Shown here piece after piece: positions 47,207 to 59,331 of a stretch of DNA of 64,000 bases; positions within the stretch are counted from its first letter, which is position 1; the number at the start of each line of letters is the position of its first letter. A program made the translations under genes and the position numbers. Location of the stretch: the NCBI RefSeq assembly GCF_002215035.1, contig NZ_NKFP01000001.1, positions 307,501-371,500 of the forward strand, read 5' to 3'. Source of the DNA: Leptolyngbya ohadii IS1. GTDB taxonomy: Bacteria > Cyanobacteriota > Cyanobacteriia > Elainellales > Elainellaceae. The notes under the pieces are model-generated. The model searched no databases, had not been told where the DNA came from, and saw only the letters and a program-made list of their open reading frames with translations.

Positions 47207-47839
47207 CTATTCTCCTGGCAGTGGGGCTAATGCTTTGAATGCGATCGCCTCCGCTTCAACATCAACTACGCCTAAAGATTTCAGAATTAGCTTTGTGATC
47301 TGCTCTGGATAGTTCGGTTCTGTATGCCCTTCTAAAATGGTTCGCATTGCCATTAGTGACGTTCCTAAAACCAAATCCACTGCGGCTTGCAAACTGTCTA
47401 CACGAAAACGTTCCAACCGGATTCCGGCTTCTAGATCCGACAGCAAACCCCGTTCGATCGTCTCACTTAATGGGGCTGCGACTAATCCTATGCGAACAAT
47501 TACCCATCCCCAGGTGGTATCTCGCATGGCTTGATGAAGAAATTGACGCAAGCCGATCGCCATTCGTTCAGCCGGATCTTGGATCGTCGCGTACTGTGCC
47601 CAAATCTTTTGATTCATAACGTCACTCAACGATGCAGCAACGGCTCTCAGCACCTCTTCGCGGGTTTGGAAGTAGTTGTAAAAGGTTCCCCTGGCAACGC
47701 CTGCCTCAGCAATGATGTCGTCAATCGTGACCGCATCCGTTTCTTTACGCGCAAAGACTCGATAGGCGGACTCAATCAAATGCGATCGTGTCCGTTCCCG
47801 CTTTTCCATGCCAATAGAGGCTCGACGAGAGGGTTTCAT
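47207..47839 (-). CDS. TetR/AcrR-family repressor, divergent to glycosyltransferase
   Basis: 210 aa from the ATG at 47839 (MKPSRRASIGMEKRERTRSH); the frame runs to 47872 but those codons approach the operators. The HTH is TIDDIIAEAGVARGTFYNYF (about 39-58). The C-terminal domain is long and hydrophobic. The divergent promoter region carries three evenly spaced palindromes, so autoregulation and control of the neighbouring glycosyltransferase are likely. Confidence 0.9.
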   Translation of the reverse strand: MKPSRRASIGMEKRERTRSHLIESAYRVFARKETDAVTIDDIIAEAGVARGTFYNYFQTREEVLRAVAASLSDVMNQKIWAQYATIQDPAERMAIGLRQFLHQAMRDTTWGWVIVRIGLVAAPLSETIERGLLSDLEAGIRLERFRVDSLQAAVDLVLGTSLMAMRTILEGHTEPNYPEQITKLILKSLGVVDVEAEAIAFKALAPLPGE

Positions 47840-47882
47840 GAATCTGACGTTGAACGATACCGACCCTAGCATACCCCGCTGT

Positions 47883-47930
47883 TGACACTCTTATCAAAAT
47901 GACGCTATCGTCAAAGTGACAAGAATGTCA
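47883..47930. promoter_or_regulatory. Triple TetR-type operator array
   Basis: Three 14 bp palindromes: TGACACTCTTATCA (47883), TGACGCTATCGTCA (47900) and TGACAAGAATGTCA (47917). Their starts are exactly 17 bp apart. All fit TGAC-N6-GTCA or a near variant. TTGACA (47882-47887) overlaps the first as a likely -35 box for the glycosyltransferase. Confidence 0.8.
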
Positions 47931-47971
47931 TTATTTTGCTGTTAGCTCCAGTTCACCTATAGGAGTCACCC

Positions 47972-49246
47972 ATGATCCGTATCGCCATCATTGCTTTGGG
48001 GAGCCAGGGCGATGTTCAACCTTACATTGCCTTAGGGAAAGGGCTAAAAGCAGCAGGTTACGATGTTTGTTTGCTGACCCATGAGAACTTTGAGGGACTG
48101 GTTACTTCTCACGGACTCGCGTTCTATGCCATGCAGGGAAATGTGCAAGAACTGATTGAAACCCCGGAAATGCGCGAACTGACGGAGAAGGGAAACTTTA
48201 TTACGATGACCCTTCGCACAGCAAAAGAAACTGAGCAGGTGGCAATTGGTTGGGCACAGACTGCCCTGGTGGCTTGTCAGGGGATGGATTTACTGATTGC
48301 AGGGGTGGGCGGACTGTATCTTGCTCTGGCGATCGCAGAGAAGTTCAGCATTCCTCTGCTGCAAGCCTTTGTGTTTCCCTTTACTCCCACCAGAGCCTTT
48401 CCGGGAGTGCTGTTTCCCCAGTCGATCGAGCGATGGGGCGGAACAGTCAATTGGCTTTCGCACCAGGCTCTCCGGCAAATCATCTGGCAAGGCTCTCGTT
48501 CAGGAGATGCAGCGACCCGTAAGCGAGTTCTCGACTTACCGCTCCCCTCATTTTGGGGTCCGCATCGGTCTCCCCATTTGCATCACCTACCGACACTCTA
48601 CGGCTTCAGCCCTGCTGTAATTGCCAAACCATCGGACTGGCAGAACACCTATGTTACAGGCTACTGGTTTTTAGATGCCGCATCTGATTGGACGCCTCCG
48701 CCCGATCTGGAAAACTTCCTGCAAGCGGGTTCGCCCCCGGTATATATCGGCTTTGGCAGTATGGGCAATCGTGACCCCGAAGAAACCGCCGATCTGGTTT
48801 TGCAAGCCCTTAAGAAAACGGGACAACGAGCGATTCTGTCGGCGGGCTGGAGTGGAATGCAAACAGAAAACCTGCCAGATACCGCTTTTCTTGTCCATTC
48901 GGTTCCCCATGCGTGGCTATTTCCGCGAGTCGCAGCAGTTGTCCATCATGGAGGGGCAGGCACAACTGCCGCAGGGCTTCGGGCAGGCGTTCCAACAGTG
49001 ATTATTCCCTTCTTTGGCGATCAGGGCTTTTGGGGAAAACGAGTGGCAGACCTGGGCGTAGGAACAGCCCCAATTCCCCGTAAACAGCTTACGGTCGAAC
49101 GACTGGCGCAAGCGATTCAAACGGCGGTGAGCGATCGAACAATGCGTCAGCGTGCGGCGAGTTTAGGAGAAAGCATCAGATCTGAAAACGGGGTTGCGAA
49201 TGGGGTAGCAATTGTCCAACGACTTGAGAATTTTAGTGTTGTTTGA
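47972..49246 (+). CDS. UDP-glycosyltransferase family 1 (sterol/macrolide glucosyltransferase-like)
   Basis: 424 aa, GT-B fold. The N-domain starts IRIAIIALGSQGDVQPYIAL with the typical G-D-V-P pocket. The C-domain carries the sugar-nucleotide signature HHGGAGTTAAGLRAGVPTVI (about 328-347) followed by PFFGDQGFWG. This subgroup glycosylates lipids, sterols, carotenoids or antibiotics. The acceptor is unknown. The divergent TetR repressor and its operators suggest induction by a toxic or hydrophobic compound, which fits a detoxifying role. AGGAG precedes the ATG. Confidence 0.9.
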   Translation: MIRIAIIALGSQGDVQPYIALGKGLKAAGYDVCLLTHENFEGLVTSHGLAFYAMQGNVQELIETPEMRELTEKGNFITMTLRTAKETEQVAIGWAQTALVACQGMDLLIAGVGGLYLALAIAEKFSIPLLQAFVFPFTPTRAFPGVLFPQSIERWGGTVNWLSHQALRQIIWQGSRSGDAATRKRVLDLPLPSFWGPHRSPHLHHLPTLYGFSPAVIAKPSDWQNTYVTGYWFLDAASDWTPPPDLENFLQAGSPPVYIGFGSMGNRDPEETADLVLQALKKTGQRAILSAGWSGMQTENLPDTAFLVHSVPHAWLFPRVAAVVHHGGAGTTAAGLRAGVPTVIIPFFGDQGFWGKRVADLGVGTAPIPRKQLTVERLAQAIQTAVSDRTMRQRAASLGESIRSENGVANGVAIVQRLENFSVV

Positions 49247-49997
49247 TATCGAATTGAGTTTTTTGAAGAAGATTGTGGAATACCACTGAAGATCACTCAA
49301 ACGATACAGAGTAACGTTCCGAAAAACTTCCTGCAACTGCATTCTTGAACTGATTATGTTCATTCTTGAAGCCCACAACCTGAATTTCAGCTAATTTGCG
49401 TTCATCTTTATGCTGGATACTTACGCTGAATATTGACACTGGATATTTACGCTGAATATACAGCAATCCTTTGCAGGATTTGAACGGGGTGCAGGGGTTC
49501 CCCTGCCTGGGGGCGCAGCCCCCACCCCCCTTGTTCACAACCTACTTGTGAACGCTGTAACAGCCATTCCTATAGTCCCGGTCTAAGAATTTTTTCGACT
49601 AATTGAGGTAGCCATCTGTTGCTGTCTGGGCAATCGTTTTTGGAGAAGTTCTACGTTGACGTTGAAGGGCGATTTCCTATTCTGGCAGATATCCATCTGT
49701 TCACCGAAAATCAACAGAACCGCTAATTTTCGTGCAAAACGGCATCTCAGGACAAGTTGAAATGCCGTTCTCATGTTTATCCCTAACCTTGACAGCCTTT
49801 TCCAGGCTAATAGATTGCAAGAAATGGGGTGCAGGGACATAACTCCTGCGCGAGAGATTCGCCCCACACCCCAATACCTTACGAGAGTGAAAAACGCTGT
49901 ATCCAGGTTCAGGATTTTGGTCAGATTTGCGTCGCTTCGCTCTCTGATGACAACATCAGCTGAGTCTACTGGCTGAATCTACTGGCTAAATCTACTG
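49247..49997. other. Intergenic region with MITE copy 3
   Basis: Between the glycosyltransferase and katG stops. An inverted MITE copy lies at 49459-49559, preceded by the repeated TTTACGCTGAATAT (about 49446). No gene was recognised; short frames lack protein character. Confidence 0.6.
49459..49559 (-). repeat. MITE-like palindromic element, copy 3 (inverted)
   Basis: Reads TACAGCAATCCTTTGCAGG to GTGAACGCTGTA, the reverse complement orientation of the copy at 31262, with the CCTGGGGGCGCAGCCCCC centre. Confidence 0.87.
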
Positions 49998-52753
<2,756 letters not shown>

Positions 52754-53701
52754 CTATTCTGGTCGCTGTAGCCCGGAGGGTAGAGTTACCCATGCTAAAT
52801 TTGCTTCACTCACAGAGATCAGATCAACCCAAGCATCGCTCAAGTCGGCTCCTCGCAAGATTGCAGTCCTCAAATCGACATCCGCCAGTACGGCTTTGTG
52901 TAGCGTTGCTGCACTCAAGTTTGTTCCCCGTAAGCTTGCCCAACTCAAATCTGCTTCCGTCAAATTGGAGTGAGTTAACTCTGCTTTGTCTAACTTGGCT
53001 CCTCTCATCGATGCAAGCATCAACTTGGCATTAATGAGATTAGCTTGAGTCAGGTTTGCCCCAGTTAAATTTGCGCCATCCAGACTGGCACAATCAAGAT
53101 TGGCTCCGCTGAAATTGGCAGCACTGAGGTTGGCTCTGCCCAAATCGGCTTCCACGAAGATCGCTTTGCTGAAATTTGCTCGCTCCAGGTCGGCACCCCG
53201 CAACTGCGATCGCACGAGCTTTGCTTCTGCACCATTCACCCACCTCAGATTTGCTCCCGTCAAATTTGCGCCACTCAAATTGGTGTGGGTTAAATCTGCT
53301 CCGTTTAGAGTCGTTTGGGTTAAGATCGCTTCTGTCAAATCTGCTTCATGCAAGTTTGCTCGATTCAGGTTTGCACCGTGGAGAATCGATCTTCTCAGCA
53401 CTGCTCTCCACAGGTTTGCTCCACTTAAATCTGCCTTGATCAGTTTCGTCTCTGACAGATTAGCCCCGGCTAATTTAGCGCCAGCGAGACAAACTTCCGT
53501 CAGATTAGCTTGCCTTAAAATTACACCGTTTAGATTGACATCAATCAGATTGGCTCCGCTCAGATCTGCTTCAAACAGGATGGCGTTTTTCAAGCTAGAT
53601 CCGCTGAGATCAGCTTCACGGAGCTGAATGCCACTTAAATCTGTTGTATTAAAATCCCGTTCTCCTGCGGCATAGCGTTGCAGGAGTTCTTGAGCGTTCA
53701 T
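52754..53701 (-). CDS. Pentapeptide-repeat protein
   Basis: 315 aa, almost entirely A(D/N)LXX repeats (for example LSGANLIDVNLNGVILRQAN) forming a right-handed quadrilateral beta helix of about 55 repeats. The N-terminal ~20 residues (MNAQELLQRYAAGERDFNTT) are a short cap seen in many cyanobacterial members. There is no signal peptide. Function is unknown; such proteins can mimic DNA or scaffold complexes. The minus-strand gene reads towards katG, with MITE copy 4 between. Confidence 0.92.
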   Translation of the reverse strand: MNAQELLQRYAAGERDFNTTDLSGIQLREADLSGSSLKNAILFEADLSGANLIDVNLNGVILRQANLTEVCLAGAKLAGANLSETKLIKADLSGANLWRAVLRRSILHGANLNRANLHEADLTEAILTQTTLNGADLTHTNLSGANLTGANLRWVNGAEAKLVRSQLRGADLERANFSKAIFVEADLGRANLSAANFSGANLDCASLDGANLTGANLTQANLINAKLMLASMRGAKLDKAELTHSNLTEADLSWASLRGTNLSAATLHKAVLADVDLRTAILRGADLSDAWVDLISVSEANLAWVTLPSGLQRPE

Positions 53702-54107
53702 AGAAATACCCTACACCTTAATGAAAGGTTCACGAACTATTTCCGTTTACTCCTCCTGCGGAATCTAGACTGCATGAATTTTCTGTTTCATTATTTTCTC
53801 CCTAATTGTTTCCTTCCTAATTTTCTTTCTAGCTTTCTTCCGGATAGATATAAGCTCTAGGAGTTCGTTGAGAATCTGAGGTGAATACTCCAAAGCTAAA
53901 CATTCTATCGAAAGTAAACTCTTGCCATGCTCACAGCGTTCACTTCAACCAGACATAAGGATTTCTGATGCTGTGTTCAATTGTAGTTGATTGAGCCATA
54001 ACCAGACGCGACCTTTAAAATTGTTCATACTCATAACGGGTACGCATATCATCCAATTTTAGTTAGTATAGATTTACGATTAGATCTGCTTTAAGGGGCT
54101 GAGGGCT
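53702..54107. other. Divergent spacer before the Fur-family gene
   Basis: 406 bp, AT-rich, between divergent genes. A run of TTTCT/TTCCT units lies at about 53790-53835. No clear Fur box was recognised by eye. Confidence 0.45.
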
Positions 54108-54530
54108 ATGGCTCCTCATCTAAAATCCTATGAGGATTGTTTGGCATATTGTGCTCAACAAGGAATGCGGCTGAGTAAGCAACGCCAGTTCATTCTTAAG
54201 CTACTGTGGAATACGGATGAGCACTTGTCTGCCAGAGCTATCTATGACCGTCTCAATCAGCAAAATGCAAAGGTCGGTCACACATCGGTTTATCAAAATC
54301 TGGACGCTTTAGCGCGGGCGGGTGCTATTGAACGGGTGGAGCGAGCAGAAGGGTGTCTCTACAGCCATCAAACCCTTCCTCATTCTCATGTTCATTGTTT
54401 AGAGGATGGAAGTTTATTTGACGTAGTAGTGGCGTTGCCATCCGACCTTGTGACGGCTATAGAATTACAGACTGGACTGAAGGTAATCGATTATCGGATT
54501 GAGTTTTTTGCCTATAGAGAAGAAAAATAA
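54108..54530 (+). CDS. Fur-family metalloregulator (PerR-like or other)
   Basis: 140 aa. The winged HTH (about 18-85) contains RLSKQRQFILKLLWNTDEHL and KVGHTSVYQNLDALARAGAI. The metal-site His residues are in HSHVHCLEDG (about 90-100). The C-terminal CxxC pair found in many Fur/PerR proteins is absent. The katG gene 1.9 kb away hints at PerR-type peroxide control, but the proteins are not adjacent. It could also be an iron or zinc sensor. Confidence 0.86.
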   Translation: MAPHLKSYEDCLAYCAQQGMRLSKQRQFILKLLWNTDEHLSARAIYDRLNQQNAKVGHTSVYQNLDALARAGAIERVERAEGCLYSHQTLPHSHVHCLEDGSLFDVVVALPSDLVTAIELQTGLKVIDYRIEFFAYREEK

Positions 54531-54601
54531 AATAGGTTGACGATAGGGAAATTGCGAAAGATAAGTGAAAAATAGTGCTGTGTGACTTTAAAAAGCGTTT
54601 T

Positions 54602-54619
54602 ATCCCCTGAGGAGGGGAT
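54602..54619. other. Hairpin between convergent genes
   Basis: ATCCCC-TGAGGA-GGGGAT forms a perfect 6 bp stem between the Fur-family gene and the antiporter stop. It lacks a T-tract on either strand, so a terminator role is uncertain. Confidence 0.4.
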
Positions 54620-54639
54620 CTGGAAATGGCTAGCTAGCC

Positions 54640-56082
54640 TTACTGTAGAGTCTGAGGTTCGCCCTCCAGCGCTATCGACTCAACAACCGGCTCTGACTCG
54701 GCGGATTGCCCGAATGCTACACGCAGGAAGGGCGGTGCCAGGAATGTGGTCAGAATTACCATTGTAATAATGCCTGCTTCCAGCGGTTTACTCAACACGC
54801 CACTGGCAGATCCAATTCCGGCAAACACCAGACCCACTTCACCCCGCGGAATCATGCCTACCCCGATCGCCAGACGGTTGATCCCAGGTTGTCCAAAGAC
54901 TGCCCATCCGGTCACAACCTTACCGATAATCGCCACTCCGATCAGAAAAGTCGCAATCACCAAGCCTTCCCGGTTTGCAGCAACCGCCGGATTCAGGACG
55001 CCCAGATCCGCCTTTGCCCCTACCGTCACAAAGAAGATCGGAACCAGAATATCGGCGATCGGAATGATTTGCTGATCGAGTTCTTTGCGGCGATCGGTCT
55101 CGTCCAAAACTAACCCTGCTGCGAATGCCCCCAAAATTGCTTCCAGGTGAATTGCATTTGCCAGAAACGCCATCAGAAATGCAAAGATCAGGGCAGGGAT
55201 GACCAGTTTTCCGCGCGTTTGCAGCTTATCTACGATCGTTACAAATGCCTGATTAAAGAACTTGCCAAACAGGATTGCGCCCAGCAGAAAACCTGTCGCA
55301 CTGATGATGAGATAAATCACGTTCATCACATCGACTTCACCCGTTTTAGCCAGGCTGGCAACTACGGCGAGAACAATAATCCCCAGCACATCATCAATGA
55401 CTGCCGCACCGACAATAATCTGTCCTTCCCGTGATTTCAGCCGCCCCAGCTCCGACAGCACTTTCGAGGTAATGCCAATGCTGGTCGCCGTCAACGCTGC
55501 CCCGGCAAAAATTGCAGGAATGGCAGCAACGTGAAACAGCATCATCAGCCCGACCGTGCCTGCGGCAAAAGGAACTGCTACCCCGACACAGGCAACCAGT
55601 GCCGCCTGATAGCCCACCTTCTGCAACTCGTGCAGATTAGACTCCAAGCCAATTTCAAACAGCAGAATAATCACGCCCAGTTCTGCCAGCAGCGAAATAA
55701 TCTCGCTTTGCGACTCGAACACTTCGGTCACGGCTTCAGGGGTTAAGCCCCCAACCCACTGCAAAACGGGCATCAGCAGGGAATCGGTTGCCTGTGCGCC
55801 GCTCTCTGGAAACACCAGCAGATGGAACGCTGAAGCGCCAACCAGAACACCGCCAATCAGTTCACCTAATACAGGCGGAAAATCTAAGGCTTTTGAAATT
55901 TCACCGCCCAGCTTACTAGCCAAGTAAATAATCACCAAACTCAGCAGCACCCCCGATAAAACGATCGGAGCATTTTCAGGGGATGCCATTGCCAGAGTGG
56001 GCAAGCTAGGACTCGCCCAGGATAACCCTGTCGGTACTAAACCTGTGCCAATCGAAAGCAGATTGGATGTAATCCAAACCAT
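54640..56082 (-). CDS. CPA2 monovalent cation/proton antiporter (NapA/KefB-like)
   Basis: 480 aa with about twelve to thirteen membrane helices. The CPA2 signature with paired acidic residues is GAAVIDDVLGIIVLAVV (about 225-240). The hydrophobic helix GELIGGVLVGASAFHLL (about 75-91) and the unwound-helix region ALTATSIGITSKVL (about 195) fit the family. It exchanges Na+ or K+ for H+. Na+ gradients drive SbtA, so linkage with bicarbonate uptake is plausible; a decayed LysR gene faces it from 502 bp upstream. Confidence 0.9.
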   Translation of the reverse strand: MVWITSNLLSIGTGLVPTGLSWASPSLPTLAMASPENAPIVLSGVLLSLVIIYLASKLGGEISKALDFPPVLGELIGGVLVGASAFHLLVFPESGAQATDSLLMPVLQWVGGLTPEAVTEVFESQSEIISLLAELGVIILLFEIGLESNLHELQKVGYQAALVACVGVAVPFAAGTVGLMMLFHVAAIPAIFAGAALTATSIGITSKVLSELGRLKSREGQIIVGAAVIDDVLGIIVLAVVASLAKTGEVDVMNVIYLIISATGFLLGAILFGKFFNQAFVTIVDKLQTRGKLVIPALIFAFLMAFLANAIHLEAILGAFAAGLVLDETDRRKELDQQIIPIADILVPIFFVTVGAKADLGVLNPAVAANREGLVIATFLIGVAIIGKVVTGWAVFGQPGINRLAIGVGMIPRGEVGLVFAGIGSASGVLSKPLEAGIITMVILTTFLAPPFLRVAFGQSAESEPVVESIALEGEPQTLQ

Positions 56083-57257
56083 GCGTAATACCTCTAAACT
56101 TACGTCCTGTGAATACTTTGGATCAGATCAGTTGACCTACTAATGAATCCCCTATTACAGCGACTGTTTGATCTACTGCACCTGGATCATTGAGGGTAAA
56201 TCAGTACTGAGGTTTGCAACTGACCGTTCGTGTAGCCCGTTGCGATCGTCACAGCTCGCCGCAGTGCATCTGCCCGATGGGTGAAGCGATCGATCTGCAA
56301 ATTCCTGGAATAATCCGGATGGTTATTTGCATAGAAGCTCAATGGACTACAAGATGAACGATGCTGAACATTGGATTCACTCTATAGAATAGGGAGATAT
56401 GATTGATTTACCCTGATAAAAAGCTATCATTGACAGGAGCCTATATCAAAAACCAGGGTCTCTAATTTTTTGATAGTTATCCAAAGTTTTTCTGATGGGA
56501 CGTAGAGTTTTTGCTGATGTAGCGCTGAACCAGCCACGTTCTGCAAGCTGTCAGACCTATTCTTGCAATCCCAGAACCAGGTTATGGATGACCCAGTGGA
56601 TCAGAATACTGACTTATAACGTGAATTTCACCAATCCCTTACGCTGCATCAGCTAGAGTCTTTGCGGCAACCTGCTGCACGAAAATCGATCGCCTGTTTC
56701 AGAAACACGACTGGATGCAGCAGAATTCGGGATGGCGCTAAGCAATGAGGCAATTAAACAGGCAGTCGTTGCCGGAATAGAGCTATCTGTCGTATTGCTT
56801 CACAGCTTGCGATCGCTGCGCCTTAACCCTGACCGTACTCAATGGCTTATTTCTGTACGGGCAGGATTACCCTGATCATTCTCAATTAATTCCTTTCCGT
56901 TATCTCAAGTGGTTTACCTTTCTCAAACCTCTGTAAGAATTAGCATTAAACAAAAATTGAAGGGCTGAAAACAAGGATTTTGTATTCTGAGAGACGGAAT
57001 TTTTACGAGCGTCTGAGTTTAGACTACTGAGAATCAATTTATTCTATTACGCCTATTGAGTAATGGCGGGGAAACGGCTGGAAGTTTTATTTTAGCGGTG
57101 TCATAGAATTTCTATCAAAAGCTCCCGAATTGGTTGCTGGAAAAGACTTGCAAGGATTCATCATCCTGTTTTCTGGCAGCTCTGTTGAGTCATTAAACTG
57201 ACGCTAGACCTCGCCATATTTGCTCTACGTTGAGTTAGTTTGAGAAGTGAACCACCC
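56083..57257. other. Long region between antiporter and secreted-protein gene, with LysR pseudogene
   Basis: Apart from the decayed LysR copy (56584-56875) and its duplicated upstream segment (about 56460-56583), no gene was recognised. 57010-57240 is the upstream region of the next gene. Confidence 0.6.
56584..56875 (+). pseudogene. Decayed, internally deleted copy of the LysR gene at 31611
   Basis: It starts ATGGATGACCCAGTGGATCA, parallel to the LysR start at 31611, but reaches a stop after 11 codons. The 5' part matches to CTGCATCAGCTAGA. Then about 580 bp are missing, and the segment CGCCTGTTTCAGAAACACGA to the TTACCCTGA end matches the 3' part of the intact gene, with a further 3' deletion. 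The upstream ~125 bp also match. It is a whole-locus duplicate under decay, facing the antiporter gene divergently. Confidence 0.9.
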
Positions 57258-57743
57258 ATGTTGAAATTCTTACCCGCGTTTCGCGCCCTGCTGCTGTCAT
57301 TCATGCTGTTTCTGGGCACTCTGTTCGGTGTCGCCCAAACCGCCAGTGCTGTCCCTGAAAACACGACATTTCCAGCTCAGAAGTCGATCGTCCGATTCAT
57401 GCGATCGCCCCTGCTAGCAGAACTTTTCTTAGCAGAAACTATCCCGGCAGAAGAGGTCTTAGAAAAAATTGCTGAAGCTCCTGCAATTGAAGTATCTCCT
57501 ACCGAAGCAGTAGACGAGAAAGAAGCAGAAGAAGCAGCGAAAGCAGCAGAAAAGGCTGAGAAAAAAGCAGCAAAAGCAGAAGCAGAACGGCTGAAGGAGG
57601 AACAGGAAGCTGCGGAAGAAGCTGCGGAAGAAGAGGAAAAGAAACTGGCGAAGGCAGCGAAAGCAGAAGCAAAAGCCGCTAAAAAAGCAGCAGAAGCAGA
57701 AATGAAAGCATCAGAAACGGAGTCGGCAGCAGAAACCGATTAA
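57258..57743 (+). CDS. Secreted Ala/Glu/Lys-rich coiled-coil protein
   Basis: 161 aa from the ATG at 57258. The signal peptide (1-30; ALLLSFMLFLGTLFGVAQTA, cleavage near ASA-VPENT) is followed by a linker and a long, charged Ala/Glu/Lys helix (about 90-155; EAEEAAKAAEKAEKKAAKAE). It probably forms a coiled coil or single alpha helix in the periplasm. No family is recognised. Composition makes homology searches unreliable. It is the first of several small envelope-protein genes on the same strand. Confidence 0.75.
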   Translation: MLKFLPAFRALLLSFMLFLGTLFGVAQTASAVPENTTFPAQKSIVRFMRSPLLAELFLAETIPAEEVLEKIAEAPAIEVSPTEAVDEKEAEEAAKAAEKAEKKAAKAEAERLKEEQEAAEEAAEEEEKKLAKAAKAEAKAAKKAAEAEMKASETESAAETD

Positions 57744-57814
57744 AGGCTCGATCGATTCTGAGGAATCTCCTATCGCAGCACGATTATCCTATAGGGTTTG
57801 AAGGGGAGCGAGCA

Positions 57815-58594
57815 ATGACCACAATTCCGCAGCGCAAGGCGGCATTTGAGTTGAGTGCTTTTCTAATCAGCGATGGACCTGCTGGATTTCTATTAAGCTG
57901 GGTTGCAGGCTTTGTGGATACGTCAGCATTCATTATTTTGTTTGGCATCTTTACCGCCCACGTAACGGGAAACATTGCCCTTGCCGGATCATCGTTTGTT
58001 AGCGCCGATCAGGAAACCACTGCCACTCGTTTATTAATGCTGCCAACCTTTGTGGTGACGGTTGCGCTCACTTCCCTGCTGGCACGATATGCCCGTCGCA
58101 ATCAGTGGTCTGTTTTTGCTGTTCTGCTTACGGCTGAGGCGATCGCCCTGGGTATTTTTTTGATTATTGGTGTCAGCCTCTCTCCTGCCCTGCTGCTTGA
58201 TGTTCAGGAGGAATACATTCTGCCAATTGGAATGTCTGGCGTCGTAGCAATGGCAATTCAGAATGCCTTGATGAAAGAATCTCATGGAGTATTTAAAAGC
58301 TACATTCCCACAACCGTTATGACGGGCAACACGACCCAGCTCACGATCGATCTGGTGCAGTGGATCAGCGCAAAACTGACTCGCGACGATCGGGCAAAGC
58401 GGGAAGCCGAAGAAGCTCTGGAGCGGATCAGCCGATTTGTCCCTGTAATTGCTGGTTTTGCCCTGGGTGGATTAGCGGCAGCGGTGTTCATTCTGGTGTC
58501 GGAGTCCTGGTGGAGTCTGATCTTTCCACTGGTCATTATTGCAATGCTAGCGATCGCCGCTTACGTTCAACATAGTCGGTCTTCGATTGCCTGA
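57815..58594 (+). CDS. YoaK/DUF1275 family membrane protein
   Basis: 259 aa with about six helices. The family stretches VAGFVDTSAFIILFGIFTAH and VTGNIALAGSSFV (about 30-65) and GMSGVVAMAIQNALMKES, then TVMTGNTTQLTIDL (about 140-180) are clear; the second repeats the T-G-N motif. Function is unknown in this family. GGGGAG precedes the ATG. It sits between two secreted-protein genes. Confidence 0.9.
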   Translation: MTTIPQRKAAFELSAFLISDGPAGFLLSWVAGFVDTSAFIILFGIFTAHVTGNIALAGSSFVSADQETTATRLLMLPTFVVTVALTSLLARYARRNQWSVFAVLLTAEAIALGIFLIIGVSLSPALLLDVQEEYILPIGMSGVVAMAIQNALMKESHGVFKSYIPTTVMTGNTTQLTIDLVQWISAKLTRDDRAKREAEEALERISRFVPVIAGFALGGLAAAVFILVSESWWSLIFPLVIIAMLAIAAYVQHSRSSIA

Positions 58595-58692
58595 CGTTTT
58601 GCCTGATGTTTCGCCTGATGTTTCATCTGATATTCGGTCAAGATCGACTTGACCGTGTTTACTTTTACCTCTTGCTTGCTGTAAGCCCTTTT

Positions 58693-59301
58693 ATGAACAA
58701 ACTACCTGTAATCAAACGGCTGCTTGCTTCGCTGCTGGTCTCGATCGTCGTTTTCGGATGTGTCTTGGTAGACGGTGCGGTTGCCAGTCCGCGATCGCTT
58801 TTTACCCCGCCGCCGGTCTATCTAGCTGATGCCCCTGGAATCCCCGAAGCGGATTGGATGGTGAAGATCAAAGACGAGATTCTGCCGAAAATTGAGGAAA
58901 TTCTCAGTCCCGCTCAGCGAGAACGATTTGAAACAACCCTGGCGGATGGGATGAGTTTCCGTAAGGCGTTTAAGTCGCTGATGCTAACACCAGAACAAAA
59001 AATGCAGATCAGTTCAGTGCTGAAATCGGCAACGAAGAAGGATATTTTTGCGGCGTTGACACCGGAGCAGAAAAAGCAGCTCTTCTTGAAGAAGAAAGAA
59101 ATGACGGCACCAACGGCTGCGGAAATCACCGAAAGAATTGAAGCTAGCCTGAAGGAGAAAGGATTGGAGCTACCCACCGATGTCAAAGAAAAGATTAATG
59201 CCGGACTAAAAAGGAAGGATAGCTTTATGCCCAGTGCGGAATCGATCGTTGAAAAAATTGAATCTAGCGTTAGCGCGATCAAGCAGCAGTTTGAAGACTG
59301 A
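58693..59301 (+). CDS. Secreted helical protein with Leu-Thr-Pro-Glu-Gln repeats
   Basis: 202 aa from the ATG at 58693; the longer frame from 58606 would place 29 unlikely residues before the signal. The signal peptide is KRLLASLLVSIVVFGCVLVD (about 8-27) with cleavage near AVAS. The mature part is helical, with repeated LTPEQK motifs (about 98 and 118) and KEKINAGLKR, resembling Spy/CpxP-like LTxxQ periplasmic chaperones in pattern only. No clear family assignment. Confidence 0.72.
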   Translation: MNKLPVIKRLLASLLVSIVVFGCVLVDGAVASPRSLFTPPPVYLADAPGIPEADWMVKIKDEILPKIEEILSPAQRERFETTLADGMSFRKAFKSLMLTPEQKMQISSVLKSATKKDIFAALTPEQKKQLFLKKKEMTAPTAAEITERIEASLKEKGLELPTDVKEKINAGLKRKDSFMPSAESIVEKIESSVSAIKQQFED

Positions 59302-59331
59302 TCCTCCACCTTTTCATAACGCGACCTCTTG

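Noticed and set aside
57240-57257. TTG start of the secreted coiled-coil protein
   Set aside because: The ATG at 57258 directly precedes a standard signal peptide and is preferred.
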